64,000 nt of DNA. It comes from Temnopleurus reevesii. Its lineage: Eukaryota; Echinodermata; Echinoidea; Temnopleuroida; Temnopleuridae. The position numbers and the translations under genes were made by a program. The first letter of the stretch is position 1. The number at the start of each line of letters is the position of its first letter. Where the stretch lies: contig BQKZ01000789.1 of NCBI GenBank assembly GCA_036244855.1, positions 53,394 through 117,393 of the forward strand, read 5' to 3'. Of the stretch, positions 34,134-46,295 are shown in pieces. The notes below the pieces were generated by a model. The model had not been told where the DNA came from, did no database searches, and worked only from the letters and a program-made list of their open reading frames with translations.

Positions 34134-34169
34134 CTCTCCTATGCGCTATGAGCGTGTCTATCTCCCAAG
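34134..34169 (+). CDS. Candidate 36-nt microexon
   Basis: A strong acceptor (TTATCTCTTTCCTTGTCTTA then CAG at 34131-34133) precedes 36 nt ending CCCAAG, followed by GTATAT. The donor is weak at positions +4 and +5. Length is a multiple of three. Frame 1 is closed by TGA. With a phase-2 entry the exon reads SPMRYERVYLP, and with a phase-1 entry LLCAMSVSISQ, so two frames are open. It lies on the same strand as the four recursive-site candidates and is less AT-rich than its surroundings. I do not recognise the peptide. It could be a neural-type microexon of the host gene or a chance arrangement. Confidence 0.3.
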
Positions 34170-35160
34170 GTATATTTTTCTCTAACCCATTCTTGTCAAA
34201 TATTTCATCATATATCTAAAATAATGAATCACAAGACTTAATATATTCATTCATGAAGCATTTTTCATATTTCATTTTTATATATCCATTTTTGAACGTC
34301 GATTTCGTTATCATAATCAGTTCCAATATAGCACATACATAGTATCCGCATGTTTCAGCTTCGATTCAAGAAACACTCATTTTTTTTTTCCGTATCAGGG
34401 AGATGTACATCATCTAATTTTGTCACTTTTTAATTGTATTTGATTTCCCAGTAATTATCAAGAATGATTCCTTTATTTCATAATTTTGATATGACATATG
34501 ACAGATACCATTGGCAGCATTTTAAAGATCATCATTTATTGAACATCCATACCATAGTTTGAAGTTTATTTTCTTCATTGCATCTCAGACATGGCTCGTT
34601 TTGCAATAAATGGCATCTATTATTTATGATATTGCCGTTGTCATGGTGATTCCTGTTACTCGTGTGCAAAGTGTTCATGCTGTGACCAAATGAATCTTTC
34701 ATCAGCCTACGACACAGTTCCTGTCTATATTAGTATCATATCATCGAAAATGATGTTGCATTTTTTCATCAATGTGCCCTGTTGTATTCAAAAGCATGTG
34801 TGTCATTTTGCCTGTTAATTCCAGAGTATTCAGAATAAAAGAACCTTGATATAAATATATTCATATATTATTCATTCATGTTTTGAAGTATTACTCTGTA
34901 AACATCAAACACACTATCAAAACAAAAGTTGTGCAATGCCAAGGATGTTTTTAAATCACAAAGCCAGCATACTTTTAACCCATTGACTACTGAATTCTTG
35001 AAATAGAATTTTTGAGATTTATAACATTTGTTAACATGTAACGCTCTAGACTTGTCCACTTCTTTTGCATGCTAAAAATATTCAATTTGTAGATTTAAAT
35101 GATATCAAATAGGCTTTGACTATCTCATATAAGTATTGAGCTGTCTGACATAGCTCAACG
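34170..35160. other. AT-rich stretch, nothing recognised
   Basis: No gene, element or RNA seen. A 63-codon minus-strand frame (34868-35059) has no recognisable domain. Confidence 0.5.
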
Positions 35161-35336
35161 TTTTTTTTTTTTTTTTTTTTTTNNNNNNNNNNNNNNNNNN
35201 NNNNNNNNNNNNNNNNNNNNNNNNNNNNNNNNNNNNNNNNNNNNNNNNNNNNNNNNNNNNNNNNNNNNNNNNNNNNNNNNNNNNNNNNNNNNNNNNNNNN
35301 NNNNNNNNNNNNNNTTTTTTTTTTTTTTTTTTTTTT
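35161..35336. other. Assembly gap bounded by poly-T
   Basis: Twenty-two T residues lie on each side of 132 Ns (35183-35314). The missing part is probably a longer homopolymer or a low-complexity tract on which assembly failed. Confidence 0.95.
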
Positions 35337-36890
35337 AATCAATGTTGGCTTAAAACATATCAACCGGAAGTTGAGTTAATATTTTATTACTTACTGGAAG
35401 TTGTAGCATTATTGCTGCCTGTCTTACACTTTTATGGACGATATGAAATAATTTTGAAAATGTTTGTAGTTCTTTCAGTAGATTTATTTATTAAGAACAT
35501 GAAATAGCACATATACCAAATTTTTCACTATATCCCCATGAGAATGGTTTTCATGGTTTATGTAGTAGCATGTTAGACATGATGGGCATTTTAGGTGGTG
35601 CAGGGGTAATAGGAGGTGCAGTTTTTGGTAGTGTAGTTGTGAAAGGGTTAGAGCGTTTTTTATATTTAAGCTTATTGGTTCAATTGATTGTATTCAAAAT
35701 CTAACATTGTGTTAGTGTTACAATCCCCAAACTCCATTCTCCAACAAGGGGAGATGTCCACATTTTGTTCACACTAATTATTGATAGTTAAGTACCTCAG
35801 TGCGTGCATCTCTCGTCGAGATCCCAATAATTGAATGACACAATGCCACCTAGCGATGGCGACATTCGGAGGCTAGACCATCGTCAAAGACACCTGCGCC
35901 TTTGTCGGTTTCAATACCCAGAAGGGAAAAATAATCAATGTTGTACTTTTTTCCCCTCCAGCATTCTTGTCGGAAAGAAAAAAAAAGAGGAAACAAACAT
36001 ACATCTGTGTCAAAGAAGGACTCTAACTTTGTTGCACAATTCATTCAAAGACGAACAAAACAGCAACAACGCGAGGAAACAAGGAAAACTAAACTTTTAG
36101 ACCTAAAAAGCAAATTCTTGTAATACAATAATACAATGTGTGGTATTATTAAACAAATGTGAGTGACTGGCAAGTGTTCTTATTGTTTTGCTTTTTATGG
36201 AAAGGACACTAAGATGAATTTTTTCGGAAGTATCCTCTCAAATCTTATTTTGCATTCCTCATTGACTTTCAGCACATGAGACTTAGAAATTTATACTTAA
36301 ACAGTGAAGCTATATGATGACAAAAATATGTATGAATGTTGGCTATTGACAGAATGCATACCTTTTGAAATTTTTAATCATCTTGGTCGAAAAGCACATC
36401 TGAACAGTTGTTCAATTTTAACAATTTATTTCTATATGTCGTTTCTTTATCCACTATTAGTATAAAGAAAATTGGGTCTGAATTAACACAGTGTTTGTCT
36501 TTGACAAAGGACAACTGAACTTTTAAAGTTACGCCTTATAACTATGGAACTTTTTCTCAAGCATTTATGAAAATTGCATGTTACAGATTTTGGATCATTG
36601 TGTTGTAAACAGACATTACATAAGCAGATATTCTTTTCAAAATCCAGATAATCCTAGGATTTTTTTTAATCCAAGTATTATTTTGATTTTTCCCATATTC
36701 TGTTGTTCTTGGGAGAAGGCAGGTGATGGAGGGATTTGGGAAAAAGAACATAGGGAGCCGCAGCGACAGTTTCTAAGGTAATGGATGGGTTGCCATGGAA
36801 ACGGCATCAACGGCATTGCGAATTTGGGTCATTCCTTTTGAAACAGGTGTTTTCTTAGTCCACTCGGAGGAAGAAAAAAACATCAAACCT
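35337..36890. other. Stretch with no recognised gene
   Basis: Frames around 35831-36123 overlap on both strands and encode Lys-rich low-complexity tails. The patch at 35800-35930 is less AT-rich and could be regulatory. Nothing else recognised. Confidence 0.4.
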
Positions 36891-36894
36891 TGCC

Positions 36895-37005
36895 CTACTC
36901 AAATGATGATAATGGTTATGGTGAATATGATTATGATGTTGATTCTGACTGATGTGATGGTTCTGATGACAAATTTTGATATTGTGGATATGATTATTGT
37001 TGAAA
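36895..37005 (+). repeat. Degenerate ATG/GAT trinucleotide tract
   Basis: ATGATGATAATGG-type sequence, imperfect throughout, giving Met- and His-rich frames on the two strands. Confidence 0.75.
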
Positions 37006-37014
37006 GGAATTAAT

Positions 37015-37150
37015 GGTATGACTCTGAGATTTGAACCTGCCACCTTCTGATTAGAAAGCATAAAATAAAAACAAAAAAACAATAAATTAAAAAAAAAAGA
37101 AAAATAAAAAAAATAAAAATTAAAAAAAAAAAATAAAATAATTAAAAAGA
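37015..37150 (-). mobile_element. tRNA-like SINE fragment beside an A-rich tract
   Basis: On the minus strand 37015-37060 reads TTCTAATCAGAAGGTGGCAG followed by GTTCAAATCTCAGAGTC. This aligns with the anticodon arm and box B of the SINE at 1238-1546. The 5' half with box A is replaced by an A-rich run (37061-37143 on the plus strand). Confidence 0.55.
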
Positions 37151-38131
37151 ATTCTAGTGAATGCCCTAAAGCTATCAATGCTGATGTAATAATCATGGAC
37201 TTCCGCAGAAATAAGAAATAACGATGATTGCTTGCAAGATGCCAATTAAGATTTTCTTCGTAGCTTTTATTTCATCTTATTTCTCTTATTGTATTTCTAT
37301 TTTTCCCAATATGAAAGTAGATTTCTTTGATCAGAAGTGTACTACCTTAGGGCAAGGCTGAAATAGATGAGCTTTTTGGTAATAGAAATCTGTTTTTGTT
37401 TCTTTTTGTTTAATGTCAAGGATGTTTTCAAATCGTGAAGCCATTTTGTCTAAACTACCTGACAGTAGCAGTTACTTTTGTCTTGTTTCCTCTTTCTGCA
37501 TGGTCCATTTCGGTCCATTTCGGAAATATGAAATTTTTTGTATACTTCATTCTTCATTGTCAACCATCTACAATCATGATGGGAAATGGCAAGGTTGGAT
37601 TGGTGGATATTGAAGCCTGATGGACAGACATTTAACATTTTGACTTTCAACATTTTCCCCTTTTTTATAATTCTAATCTTTTGACGTATGTATGTAGTTC
37701 AATTTCATTGCCCATTGTGCATTAGTGATGCCTGTTTGTATTCAATATTATTGATACCTTTTTAAGTGTATTTATTTATGTTTTTTTCAAATTTTCTTTA
37801 AAAGTTAAGGTCGTCTAGCTCAATCCATATCCCTCCATTTGAAGTGAGGCCTCCATTTTCTTATGCTTTGTTATTGATTTTGTGTTTCATTATCGTTTCA
37901 TGTTACTCGAGTTTGTCTTAAGATCTAAGGTAGATTGTAAAGTGGCAATACCAAGGGGGCTTGCTCAGCTTCGAAAATTTGCAGCACTTCTGCACTTTGC
38001 TTTGCTTACAATTGTTGTCATGTAGAAAGAGGGTAATGTATTCTCATCACTTTAAATTAATTGAGGGAAAGAGGAATATTTGTCATTGTAATTGGTGTGT
38101 CTGTATTTTCATTTCAAGATATACGACATAT
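37151..38131. other. AT-rich stretch, nothing recognised
   Basis: An acceptor-like pyrimidine run near 37260-37316 has no matching donor. An 11-bp exact repeat (GGTCCATTTCG, 37502-37512 and 37513-37523) occurs in tandem. No gene seen. Confidence 0.45.
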
Positions 38132-38311
38132 GGGGTGTTGCTCAAAAGTTGCAATCGATCGTAAATTGCAGTTGATTGGTATGCGCCAATCAAAATCATT
38201 GTTTCATGCACATCTTGTTAGATGCGCATACCGCGCACGAATGAAAATGCGCATGACAATGTGCAAAGTTGCAGTTGATTTGCAATTGCAGTTGATTTTG
38301 AGCAACACCCC
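38132..38311. mobile_element. MITE, family D, intact
   Basis: The termini GGGGTGTTGCTCAAAA and TTTTGAGCAACACCCC are perfect 16-bp inverted repeats, and the inner arms repeat TTGCAGTTGATT. It is 180 bp. Related copies are at 30252-30435 and, partial, 2391-2492 and 4795-4896. The 86-codon frame through it is a by-product. Confidence 0.92.
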
Positions 38312-38614
38312 AATAGCATGACAACTAAAAATGCTTTATTATTATTACAGTAGGATGGACAGCGACATTGATACTTGTCTTTTGAATTTTGAATGCCCGA
38401 CTTTCACTGTCACCTTTCAAGCATCGCAACATGCTGCAATGTGGTCACTAATGAATTAGATATGGAGGTTTACAAATGCACTTAGAAGGGTACATACTGT
38501 ACAAGCTTGCCAAGTTATATGTCATTTATTCTTTGAGTTTAGAAGAAAATTAGAAGAAAACATTACTGAGGCACCTTGTTTAATAAAAAAAAATGTTGAG
38601 AGAAGATTATTATA

Positions 38615-38800
38615 TTATTTATAAATGAACATACTTTATTGTTCATTTCAGAATAATGAATACAAGCATATTTACAAACATATAAACCTAGGATAAACAC
38701 TGGGGGAACAGAGTATACAAGGTATTAGATAAAAACAACAATAACAGCAACAACAATAAAACTATAACAAAATGAGTGAAAAATAATGACAACATAACAT
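38615..38800 (-). repeat. Possible retroelement 3' end, reversed
   Basis: The T-rich block ACTTTATTGTTCATTTCAG leads into 'caagcatatttacaaacata' and an AACAA-rich stretch, in the same pattern as 24636-24745. No coding part seen. Confidence 0.25.
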
Positions 38801-39044
38801 AATTAATTGAAGTCATTTTGGTGTTTCTTATCTTGAACAAATTAGTCCAAATTACTGTCTTGCCTTCTCATCTTGAACAAAGTGATTTTGCGAGGTTGTA
38901 TAAGTCGCCTTCTCATTGCACTTTTAAGCTTCCATATTGAATGCATCATTGACTCTGTTGCAATGCCTTGCAAGCTCAAAATGGGACTGTAAAAGATGGG
39001 TATAAGCAATCCCAAAGCATACTAGATGGTCTACGATATTTGAT

Positions 39045-39140
39045 TGGAAGTAGTATCATTGAAATAAATTTGTTATTGATGAAGTAATGTAATTTGAAGT
39101 AGTACCATTGAAATGAATTTGTTATTTATGAAGTAAGGAT
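39045..39140 (+). repeat. Short tandem duplication of about 55 bp
   Basis: GAAGTAGTATCATTGAAATA and TTTGTTATTGATGAAGTAA recur as GAAGTAGTACCATTGAAATG and TTTGTTATTTATGAAGTAA, about 55 bp later. Non-coding. Confidence 0.8.
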
Positions 39141-40055
39141 TGGGCTAGGCTGCTTATTGACCATGTCGGCTGGACAATAACATTGAAATTAATTTGGGAA
39201 TTTGAAAACAATTTCAAAGCAAGGATAGTGTGCATAAGTTGATTGGTAATGTCATTGAGATTAAATTTAGGTGTCGTCCTGTTGCATTGCGGAGAATACA
39301 AAGCTGGAGTCGAGTCACAAGGATCTTAGAATCTGGTCTGGTTATTTTTTGGAAAACTAAATTGTCTAAATCTTGTTTTGCTTTAGTCTAATAATGACCC
39401 AATATGATGGTGTTAAAAAGCTGTAAATGCATAATTTGATATTGTAATGATGCACAAAATTAGCCATGTTGATAATCAGAAATGTCACCCATAAATCAGC
39501 AGATTAAATGTGGCAATGTTATACTCGGACAACAAATATAAAGAATGTTTAGGTAATATCTGTTCATAATTTGAATGAAGAGTTGTTCATGATTACATCA
39601 CAAATGCTATCGTCCATTTAATTTATCAGTTCAAGTACTCCGAGAGGGGACATTTGAATTTTTCATCACGAAAGTTCCTCTCCATTATTTTTTCTATTTT
39701 ATGTCATTTTGGCCATATTTGGGGCAAAAATGTTTGCATGTTCTTTTTCAATCGATTGCAGCTGAACTATGTCTACCGAGCTCTGACTAAATATAAACTC
39801 AACCTCAACATAAGTAACCTGGTATTCATGCCTCAATGCAGAATGAACATACGATGTGGTAGGGATTTTTTTTTAGTTGGGGCTTCATCGTGGGTATGGT
39901 CGCCGTGGTCGGAAAGCTAATCGTGCTTGTAAATGTCACCGTGCAGTTAGTTTGGTTGTCGGTTGGTTTGTCGGCTTTGCGTCAAGTGTGGTTGCTGTTC
40001 ACTGTGCTAGGGTGAATCAATCCAATGTGTAATCATGAATGTTCTCCATTGGAGA
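39141..40055. other. AT-rich stretch, nothing recognised
   Basis: No gene seen. The 88-codon plus-strand frame (39654-39920) has no domain I recognise. Confidence 0.45.
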
Positions 40056-40183
40056 GAGATGGGGAGATTGATGGAGGGAATTAGAGAGGGGGAGAGAAAG
40101 GGGGGAAGAGAGGGGGAGAGAAAGGGGGGAAGAGAGAGACAGAGAGACAGAGAGAGAGAGAGGGTGGGAAGGGGTGTGTGTAA

Positions 40184-40226
<43 letters not shown>

Positions 40227-40640
40227 GTGAGAGAGAAAAGAAAAGTGTAAAGAGGAGAAAAAGGAAAAGAAGAGTGAAGAGAAGAAAAAGAGAGATAGAT
40301 AGAAAAGAGGAGAAAGGAGAGAAGATTATAGAAAAGAAGAGAATTTAAGGGAAGGAAGAGCAGGAGAGAGAAAAGACAGGACAAGAAGAGAAAGAGAAAG
40401 ATATCGAGAGAAGAGGAGAGAGAAGAATAGAGTATGAGAGAGACAATGAGAAAAGAGGAGAGAGAAGAGAACGATGGAGACAGAACGAGAGAAAGAGAAA
40501 AAAAGACAGAAGAGAAGGGAGAATAAGAGAGAATAGAGAAAAAAAGACAGAAGAGAAGGAAGAATAAGAGAGAAGAGAAAGTAAAAGAAGAGAGACGATG
40601 AAGCAAAAAGGAAAAAAAAATGGGAAAAACTGAAAAGTAT
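40056..40640 (+). repeat. Long polypurine (GA-rich) tract
   Basis: Almost 600 bp of purines, with pure GAGA runs near 40145-40160 and 40185-40225 and degenerate GAAGAGAAAG units after. The minus strand gives a 222-codon Ser/Leu/Phe frame and an overlapping 102-codon frame in another phase, so neither is a gene. Tracts of this kind can form intramolecular triplexes. Confidence 0.95.
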
Positions 40641-42080
40641 AAAGGAGAAGCATGTTTTAAATTGATTAAAATCACTATATTAGGATATCCTACAACTAAT
40701 GGTTAGGTAATAATTAATGGTATGGTTTGCAAGCTATTTCAGGATGATTAGTACCTTGGGAAATGTCTTTCCTTTTGGTATTTCTTTTCTCTAATTCTTT
40801 TAATTTATACTTCTGTGGTAAACATCCTGTTCATTTAGGCTACTGCGGTGAACAATTTGGCTTGATGGAAAATTAAACACCTCTTAGAAAGGACTTTTAT
40901 ATACTTAGTAAATTTCCAAATTGATTAATGAGATCATCGTCAACGTTAAATCAAAGGACTTAACCGCATGTCGGTATAGTATTTTAATGCAAATAACTAG
41001 AAAGTACAAACCATATTTCATTATCTTACGGAATTACTTGAGATGCTATTTGGGTAATTCTTGTCGGGTAGAACAACTATTTTTTTTTGGTTTTGTTTTC
41101 TTTTATTGAATCATAGGATTAAAAGTAGTCATGTATGTACTGGCACCGAAATTGCCACTCTATTTTTTTTAATTCAAGTTTCATCCATATATTTTGATTC
41201 CATCATTGCATTTGAAATTTGTTTGGCTGTTTTTGAAAGTGTACAAATTGAAGTAATCATTGAATATGTATTGTAAATTTAAAATAAAACAAAACTTGTT
41301 AGGGTATCAGAAATGTGTAATTACACTCCCGAGAAATTTGCATGTAAATTGATAAGGGACCTATGAATCTAAATCTGAATTGATATATTTGTATTCCTCG
41401 CTGATTTGCCATTCATGCAAGAAAATTGGCAAAGTGGAATAACCAAACTAACACTAGAAAAAAGCCCTCTTGTGGTTTCCAAGCTGTCAAATCAATTGTT
41501 TGCCATATTACCAGAAGATGGCGCTCTTTCAAACTGCCTTTTCCATCTCTGAGTTTTTGTCACCAGCTAACTCTTGTGGTCAGGGATTATTTATGGAATG
41601 GCATTTGAATAGACATAGAACAAGGGAGAATATTTTTGGTCTGGCCATTTTTGTAAATGTTAAGTGATTGATTGACAATGAAATAATTTCTATTCCTAGG
41701 GCCTTTTGACCAAAATGAATAATACAATCTATAACCATAACACCCCAAACATCTGTCATTCAGTGTAACTCACGTATGAAAGGAAGTAAAAAAGGAAAAA
41801 GTCTCTTTCACTGATGACTAGGTGTTGTGGCCTGCATAGTTAATCAAGATGATTAGGACAATGACAAACACATTTTGGTTGCTTCCCTTCGATGAGGATT
41901 TGAGCTGGGTCGCGTCTTTTGGATGGTGACATTAAAGGTCGATCCTTTCTTCTCCTTGCAGAAATATTTGAATTTGAATTGAAAATGCTTTGAAACCAAA
42001 TTTCTCTCTTTCTTTCTCTCATTGATTAATAGAAGTAATTATACGCTCTTGTAAAGCATCAAACACTAACTTTATCGGTT
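40641..42080. other. AT-rich stretch, nothing recognised
   Basis: Several 60-70 codon frames overlap one another without recognisable domains. No RNA gene or element boundary seen. Confidence 0.45.
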
Positions 42081-42084
42081 GTCC

Positions 42085-42292
42085 CTGAGCGCTCTACAAT
42101 GTAGCATAATTACCCTGGCTTCGGCAGTGCACTTTAATAGCATGCTGAATTTCAGGGGAAAATTCCTGCCAGGTACCCATTCACCTGAGTCGCGTGCAGC
42201 ACAATGTGGATGAACACTTGGTGAAGGAAATTCAACTTAGTGCTGTATTTCGAACCTACAACCTTCCAGTTGAAAGGCGTGAGTCAGAGCTC
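42085..42292 (-). mobile_element. Degraded tRNA-derived SINE
   Basis: The body (CAGGTACCCATTCACCTGAG, GCAGCACAATGTGGATGAA) and a box-B-like region (on the minus strand GGTTCGAAATA, about 42247-42257) match the SINE at 1238-1546. Box A is not intact and the 3' tail is short. Confidence 0.75.
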
Positions 42293-43382
42293 TCTTTCTC
42301 TCACTTTCTATCTTCATGTATATTTAGTTATCACTCAGCACTGATTAAAATGTTTCTATTGAAGATGTTTCATATCCACAGCCCATTGCAGCCGCTCGGC
42401 TTGTGTCTGGTTTCATACATTGTTGATGCCGTACATATTTAATATTAATTGAAACGGATTGTAATGAATTATTTGTGGTTAGAGCTGAGGCGCCTTAGAT
42501 TGTTTTGGATGAACAATCTGACCTATGTCTAAAATATTCATCCAATTTTACTTCAAAGTGTGCTTCTATTTATAGGCAAGCGTACAAAGGTCTGCTTCAG
42601 AATAAAATGTTTTTTTTGTCATTAATTATATTATTGTTCCAGTCAACTATTACCAATTAAATATTTATAGAATGGTTTGTCGCAAAGGATTCAATTAAAT
42701 ACACGATAGATTGGTATTGTGAACATACTCTTTTGCTATGGCAGAATCTAATGGCTTAGATAAAGCAGACCTGTCTGCAGCCATCTTGTGACAGCAATCG
42801 AATATTAGTTCACAGTTGTGCTTCCTTGTTTTGCTCTAATTGTCTTGGAACAATTGTTCTCTTAATACTTTCTTTTGTAATTATCCCTGTATCCCTCTAT
42901 CTTTTGTTGGTTTCTTCAACAACATTTACCTCTCTTTCCCCCATTTTTAATTTCTTTCTCTGTTTCACCTAGGTCTTTCGTCCTATCCCTTTACCTTCTT
43001 CTTCTTCTTTCTTCATGACCTTGCCATATCTTTATCCTTCTTTCTTTCCTTCTTTCTCAGTCAACCATTCAACATTCTTGATTTGTATGCTAATATCCCT
43101 CTCATTCTTTCCCCTTCTTGCTTTCTTTCGGTCTTTACACCTCTCCCCTTTCACTCTCTATTTTTCTTTTCTCTTGTTCCATCTCATGACCTCTTCCCTC
43201 TCTCACCTTCTGTAATATATGCAAACATATTTATGTGCAAACTCTCCCTTTCCTAGTTCAAAAATTGTACATGCATCTTTATCTTATTTCATATTTTACC
43301 CCTTTTAATATCGTTACCATTTTGTAATAAAGTAGGAGCAAATTTAGTCAATTTCTACCTGGCTACACAATGCCACTGCTTA
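42293..43382. other. AT-rich stretch with a pyrimidine tract
   Basis: About 42900-43215 is CT-rich and low in complexity. The remainder shows no gene. Confidence 0.5.
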
Positions 43383-43461
43383 GTAGTCTCCTGGCACAGA
43401 CCATTTGCTCCAGTGACCAATTTGTGAGGAGCGTATAGCAGGGTCTGTAATCAGAGACTAC
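43383..43461. repeat. Inverted repeat with 20-nt arms
   Basis: The left arm GTAGTCTCCTGGCACAGACC pairs imperfectly with the right arm GGTCTGTAATCAGAGACTAC (outer eight and inner seven bases match well). It may be a small MITE remnant. Confidence 0.6.
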
Positions 43462-44572
43462 AATACTCATGTAGTTAAGCTCCCTCAGCTATATTGACAC
43501 ATGTGACGGGGAGCTGAGCTCGGATTATGTAAAAATGAAATAATTTTGTGATGAAATGTCAAATTAGGGTCTGTAACTGCACTCTACTTCTACCTTGCCA
43601 CTAAGAGGAATATAATACTGTTCAAGCAATTTTGACACAAATCTGATTCGAGGCTCGCAAATCTGATACGATTTGCAAATATCATGCAAATAGACACAAG
43701 CTTATCTCAATCGTTTGTTGTATCATTCCTTCCCTACATGGCTAACTAACTGTAGTTTCATTCAATCCTCATGGCCTGTGTATTTCATAATACTGTTGTA
43801 TTATTAAATCTAGTCAAATCATTCCACTGTTCATGTGAAAATAAATGTAATAAGGTTAAATGGAATGAGGTTCATGAAATGTATGAATTCACAAATTCAC
43901 ATTCCCCTTTTCCCCTTTACCACACAGCCATTTCCGATTCCCGGAAAGTTTCCCCATGAACCATACAAAGCTAAACATTACTTCCCTTGTTAAATGCTAG
44001 ATATCACACTCTGAATGTCCTTGCAAACGAATCTTGATTTTGCATAATAATGCTATTCCCTCTCATATTATTCAATAGAAGGCAGAATTCAATGCCTCTA
44101 TTGATTTTCAATTACAGAGTATTTAAGATCGGATGTTTGGCATCCACCATACTCACCTTTTAGTATTTCCGGTATAAATGTTTTTTTGCGGGGTTGATGC
44201 ATTTGTTGCAGAAGCTGTCGTTTCGTTGCTACTCTGCTTCTTTTTTAGTAGGGCTATGGGGTGCTTTGCATGAAAGTATGAACATGATCCTCTGATTTAA
44301 CTTTAACAATGCCAAATCGTCACAAAGTATTTTTGAATATGTGTAATTCTCTTGATATCTTAGAAACTAACATAATCTGGATATATGAATGGATAAACTA
44401 GACATTTACAATATGAAAAGATTAAAATTGATCAGGGCTCAGAAGGCATGTGGGTTTGGGAGAGGAATGAAATGATTACTCTCTACTTGCGAAGCTGCCT
44501 GCGGAGGTTTATCTGTGCATTATGCTTGCAGTAGAGAATTAAGTGATGGGCAGGTCGCTTATAAATTATCAG
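43462..44572. other. AT-rich stretch, nothing recognised
   Basis: No gene or element boundary seen. An acceptor-like end near 44116 has no donor. Confidence 0.45.
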
Positions 44573-44618
44573 TGTTGAATTACTTCAATCTTCCTTTTTT
44601 TTTTAGAGCAAGGTAAGA
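44573..44618 (+). other. Candidate 6-nt microexon with flanking splice signals
   Basis: TTCAATCTTCCTTTTTTTTTAG is a strong acceptor, given here as positions 44585-44606. It is followed by AGCAAG (44607-44612) and then GTAAGATAA, a good donor. AG is absent from 44573 to 44604. It could encode two residues (Ser-Lys in one phase) or be a recursive-type site displaced by six bases. Very short exons need special splicing support, so confidence is low. Confidence 0.25.
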
Positions 44619-45060
44619 TAATCGTACATGTTTCACAAAGGCAGAAAAATCTCGACAGTGATTTAAAGTGTATCGAATTGAAATAAGAGTTATTTCTATG
44701 GAAGATGATCATGTTTCAATAATAGTTGTAACTATCATTTTGGTTTCATGGAACAGTCCCCAATTGGTGACAATGATTTTGTGAAAACGGTCACACATCT
44801 CCCTACAGACCCGATATAAAATCATAGCGTGAAACAGCAGTTGACTCTCGCAATCTCTTATATATCCCTGCAGAATTCAGGTAAATTTAAAGAGGGTATT
44901 AATGTGACTAGGCGTCAAAATGGCCATGCTCCACAGAAATATTCTGGAGCGCATTATGATGTTGGAGAAAAATAAGGGGAGGAATGTGTTTAGTAAATGG
45001 AAGTTGGTATTTGCATTAAAATCATTGGGATTTTAACTCAACCGAGTTGAATATATCAGA
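44619..45060. other. AT-rich stretch, nothing recognised
   Basis: No gene, RNA or element boundary seen. Confidence 0.5.
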
Positions 45061-45312
45061 AGTTAGATATAAATAATTGTGGGAAGGGATAGGAGTAAGA
45101 AGGAGGAATAAATTTCGAGGGACAGATTGGGAACTAAGTAGATGAGGATAGAGAGAGTGGAAGTACAAAGAAAAGGGAGAGAGTAGAAGAGAATGATTTA
45201 GATGATAGAGAGGAGTGGTAGGGGAAATTAAAGTTGTGTATGTGGGAGAGAGTGGGAGAGAGGAAGAAAGAAAAAAAAAAGAAAGAAAGAAAAAAGAAAG
45301 AAAGAAAAAAAA
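45061..45312 (+). repeat. Purine-rich tract
   Basis: GA- and AAAG-rich sequence ending in GAAAGAAAGAAAAAAG-type units. The minus-strand frames (45022-45345 and 45134-45436) are its pyrimidine-strand by-products. Confidence 0.85.
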
Positions 45313-45897
45313 TATACATCCGGGGAATTGGGATACAGAAGACAATGATAGTCATCAAATTATTAAAAGTCATAGACCACATTACTAATTGGTTTGAATT
45401 TATGGAGTTGGGCATAAAGTATAAAAAAAATGGCAATTACTTTATTAAAATATTAGAATGAAAACAATTAACAATGTCAAGAAGTTAACACAACCAAACA
45501 GTTTGTAAGATGAAGTAAATAAAACGGCCAAAATGAAAAGTCATTGAAATTAGATACGAGACCGGATGGATGTAAGACCCAGAAAATACAGAACACATTT
45601 GTGAACTTTTCTCTCATTTCCTGCTTTCCGATAGGTTCTCTGTATATAGTATTTCCTTTTTTGTTGTCCTATCATCATTTTTACTTCACCGATCGGTATA
45701 GATTATTGCTACCGATGGTTTATAACGCGGTGTTCACAAAAAGAAAGCCATTCCTACTTTGAAACAGCTAGGAGCTTATTCAAATAAGGTAACTCTTTTT
45801 CACACCTATTAGAAATAAAGAGTGTAAACAAATCTGGATTCCCCCTCGCCTTTTTTTTTTTTTTTTTTACAGGTAATAGAAAGCTTTTTTCAACCAT
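45313..45897. other. AT-rich stretch with a poly-T tract
   Basis: A run of about 18 T (45851-45868) ends in ACAG followed by GTAATAG. This resembles the recursive-site layout but has a poor donor and a homopolymer rather than a mixed pyrimidine tract. No gene seen. Confidence 0.45.
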
Positions 45898-46095
45898 GCA
45901 ATAGGGTGGTTTACTAATACATTCAAATTTATGCATGTTTCCTGTCGACAATTGTATTATGGTATTACTTAAAGTGGTTAGTAGAAATTGAAGAACATTA
46001 CTTGCAATCCAGTTCACATACGTACCTTACTTGTTGCAAGCTTTTCGGTTGTAAGGAGAATGCATGAAATTTGCATCTACCGTATAAGCTGAAAT
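45898..46095. mobile_element. Decayed MITE, family F
   Basis: The left end CAATAGGGTGGTTTACTAAT matches the terminus at 62998, and 'attcaaatttatgcatgttt', 'gcaatccagttcacat' and 'atgaaatttgcat' follow in the family order. The right terminus is degraded. Confidence 0.7.
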
Positions 46096-46285
46096 ATCTG
46101 CTACGGTCGTATTATTCAGCTAATTTCGCAACCATGAATTCACGAAAATGTCCATTGGTACGATGCGTATATACTTGTGTACAATACTCCTTCAAAAATG
46201 TGAAAATAACAAGCTGCTAATATTAAAAGAAATGTCCGAAATTCAAGGAATTTTGTAAAATTGATACATGCTAAAGTATTTGCTT
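46096..46285 (+). repeat. Dispersed repeat R2, copy 3
   Basis: TGAAAATAACAAGCTGCTAA, GAAATGTCCGAAATTC and 'gctaaagtatttg' follow the motif order of 10187-10345. The inverted copy is 22546-22730. Confidence 0.55.
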
Positions 46286-46295
46286 TTACAGATTC

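Noticed and set aside
40007..40675. 222-codon minus-strand frame with apparent hydrophobic segments
   Set aside because: Entirely low-complexity sequence complementary to a GA tract; an overlapping frame in another phase looks the same.
45851..45880. A further recursive site after poly-T (ACAG then GTAATA)
   Set aside because: The donor is poor and the tract is a homopolymer that could arise by slippage.
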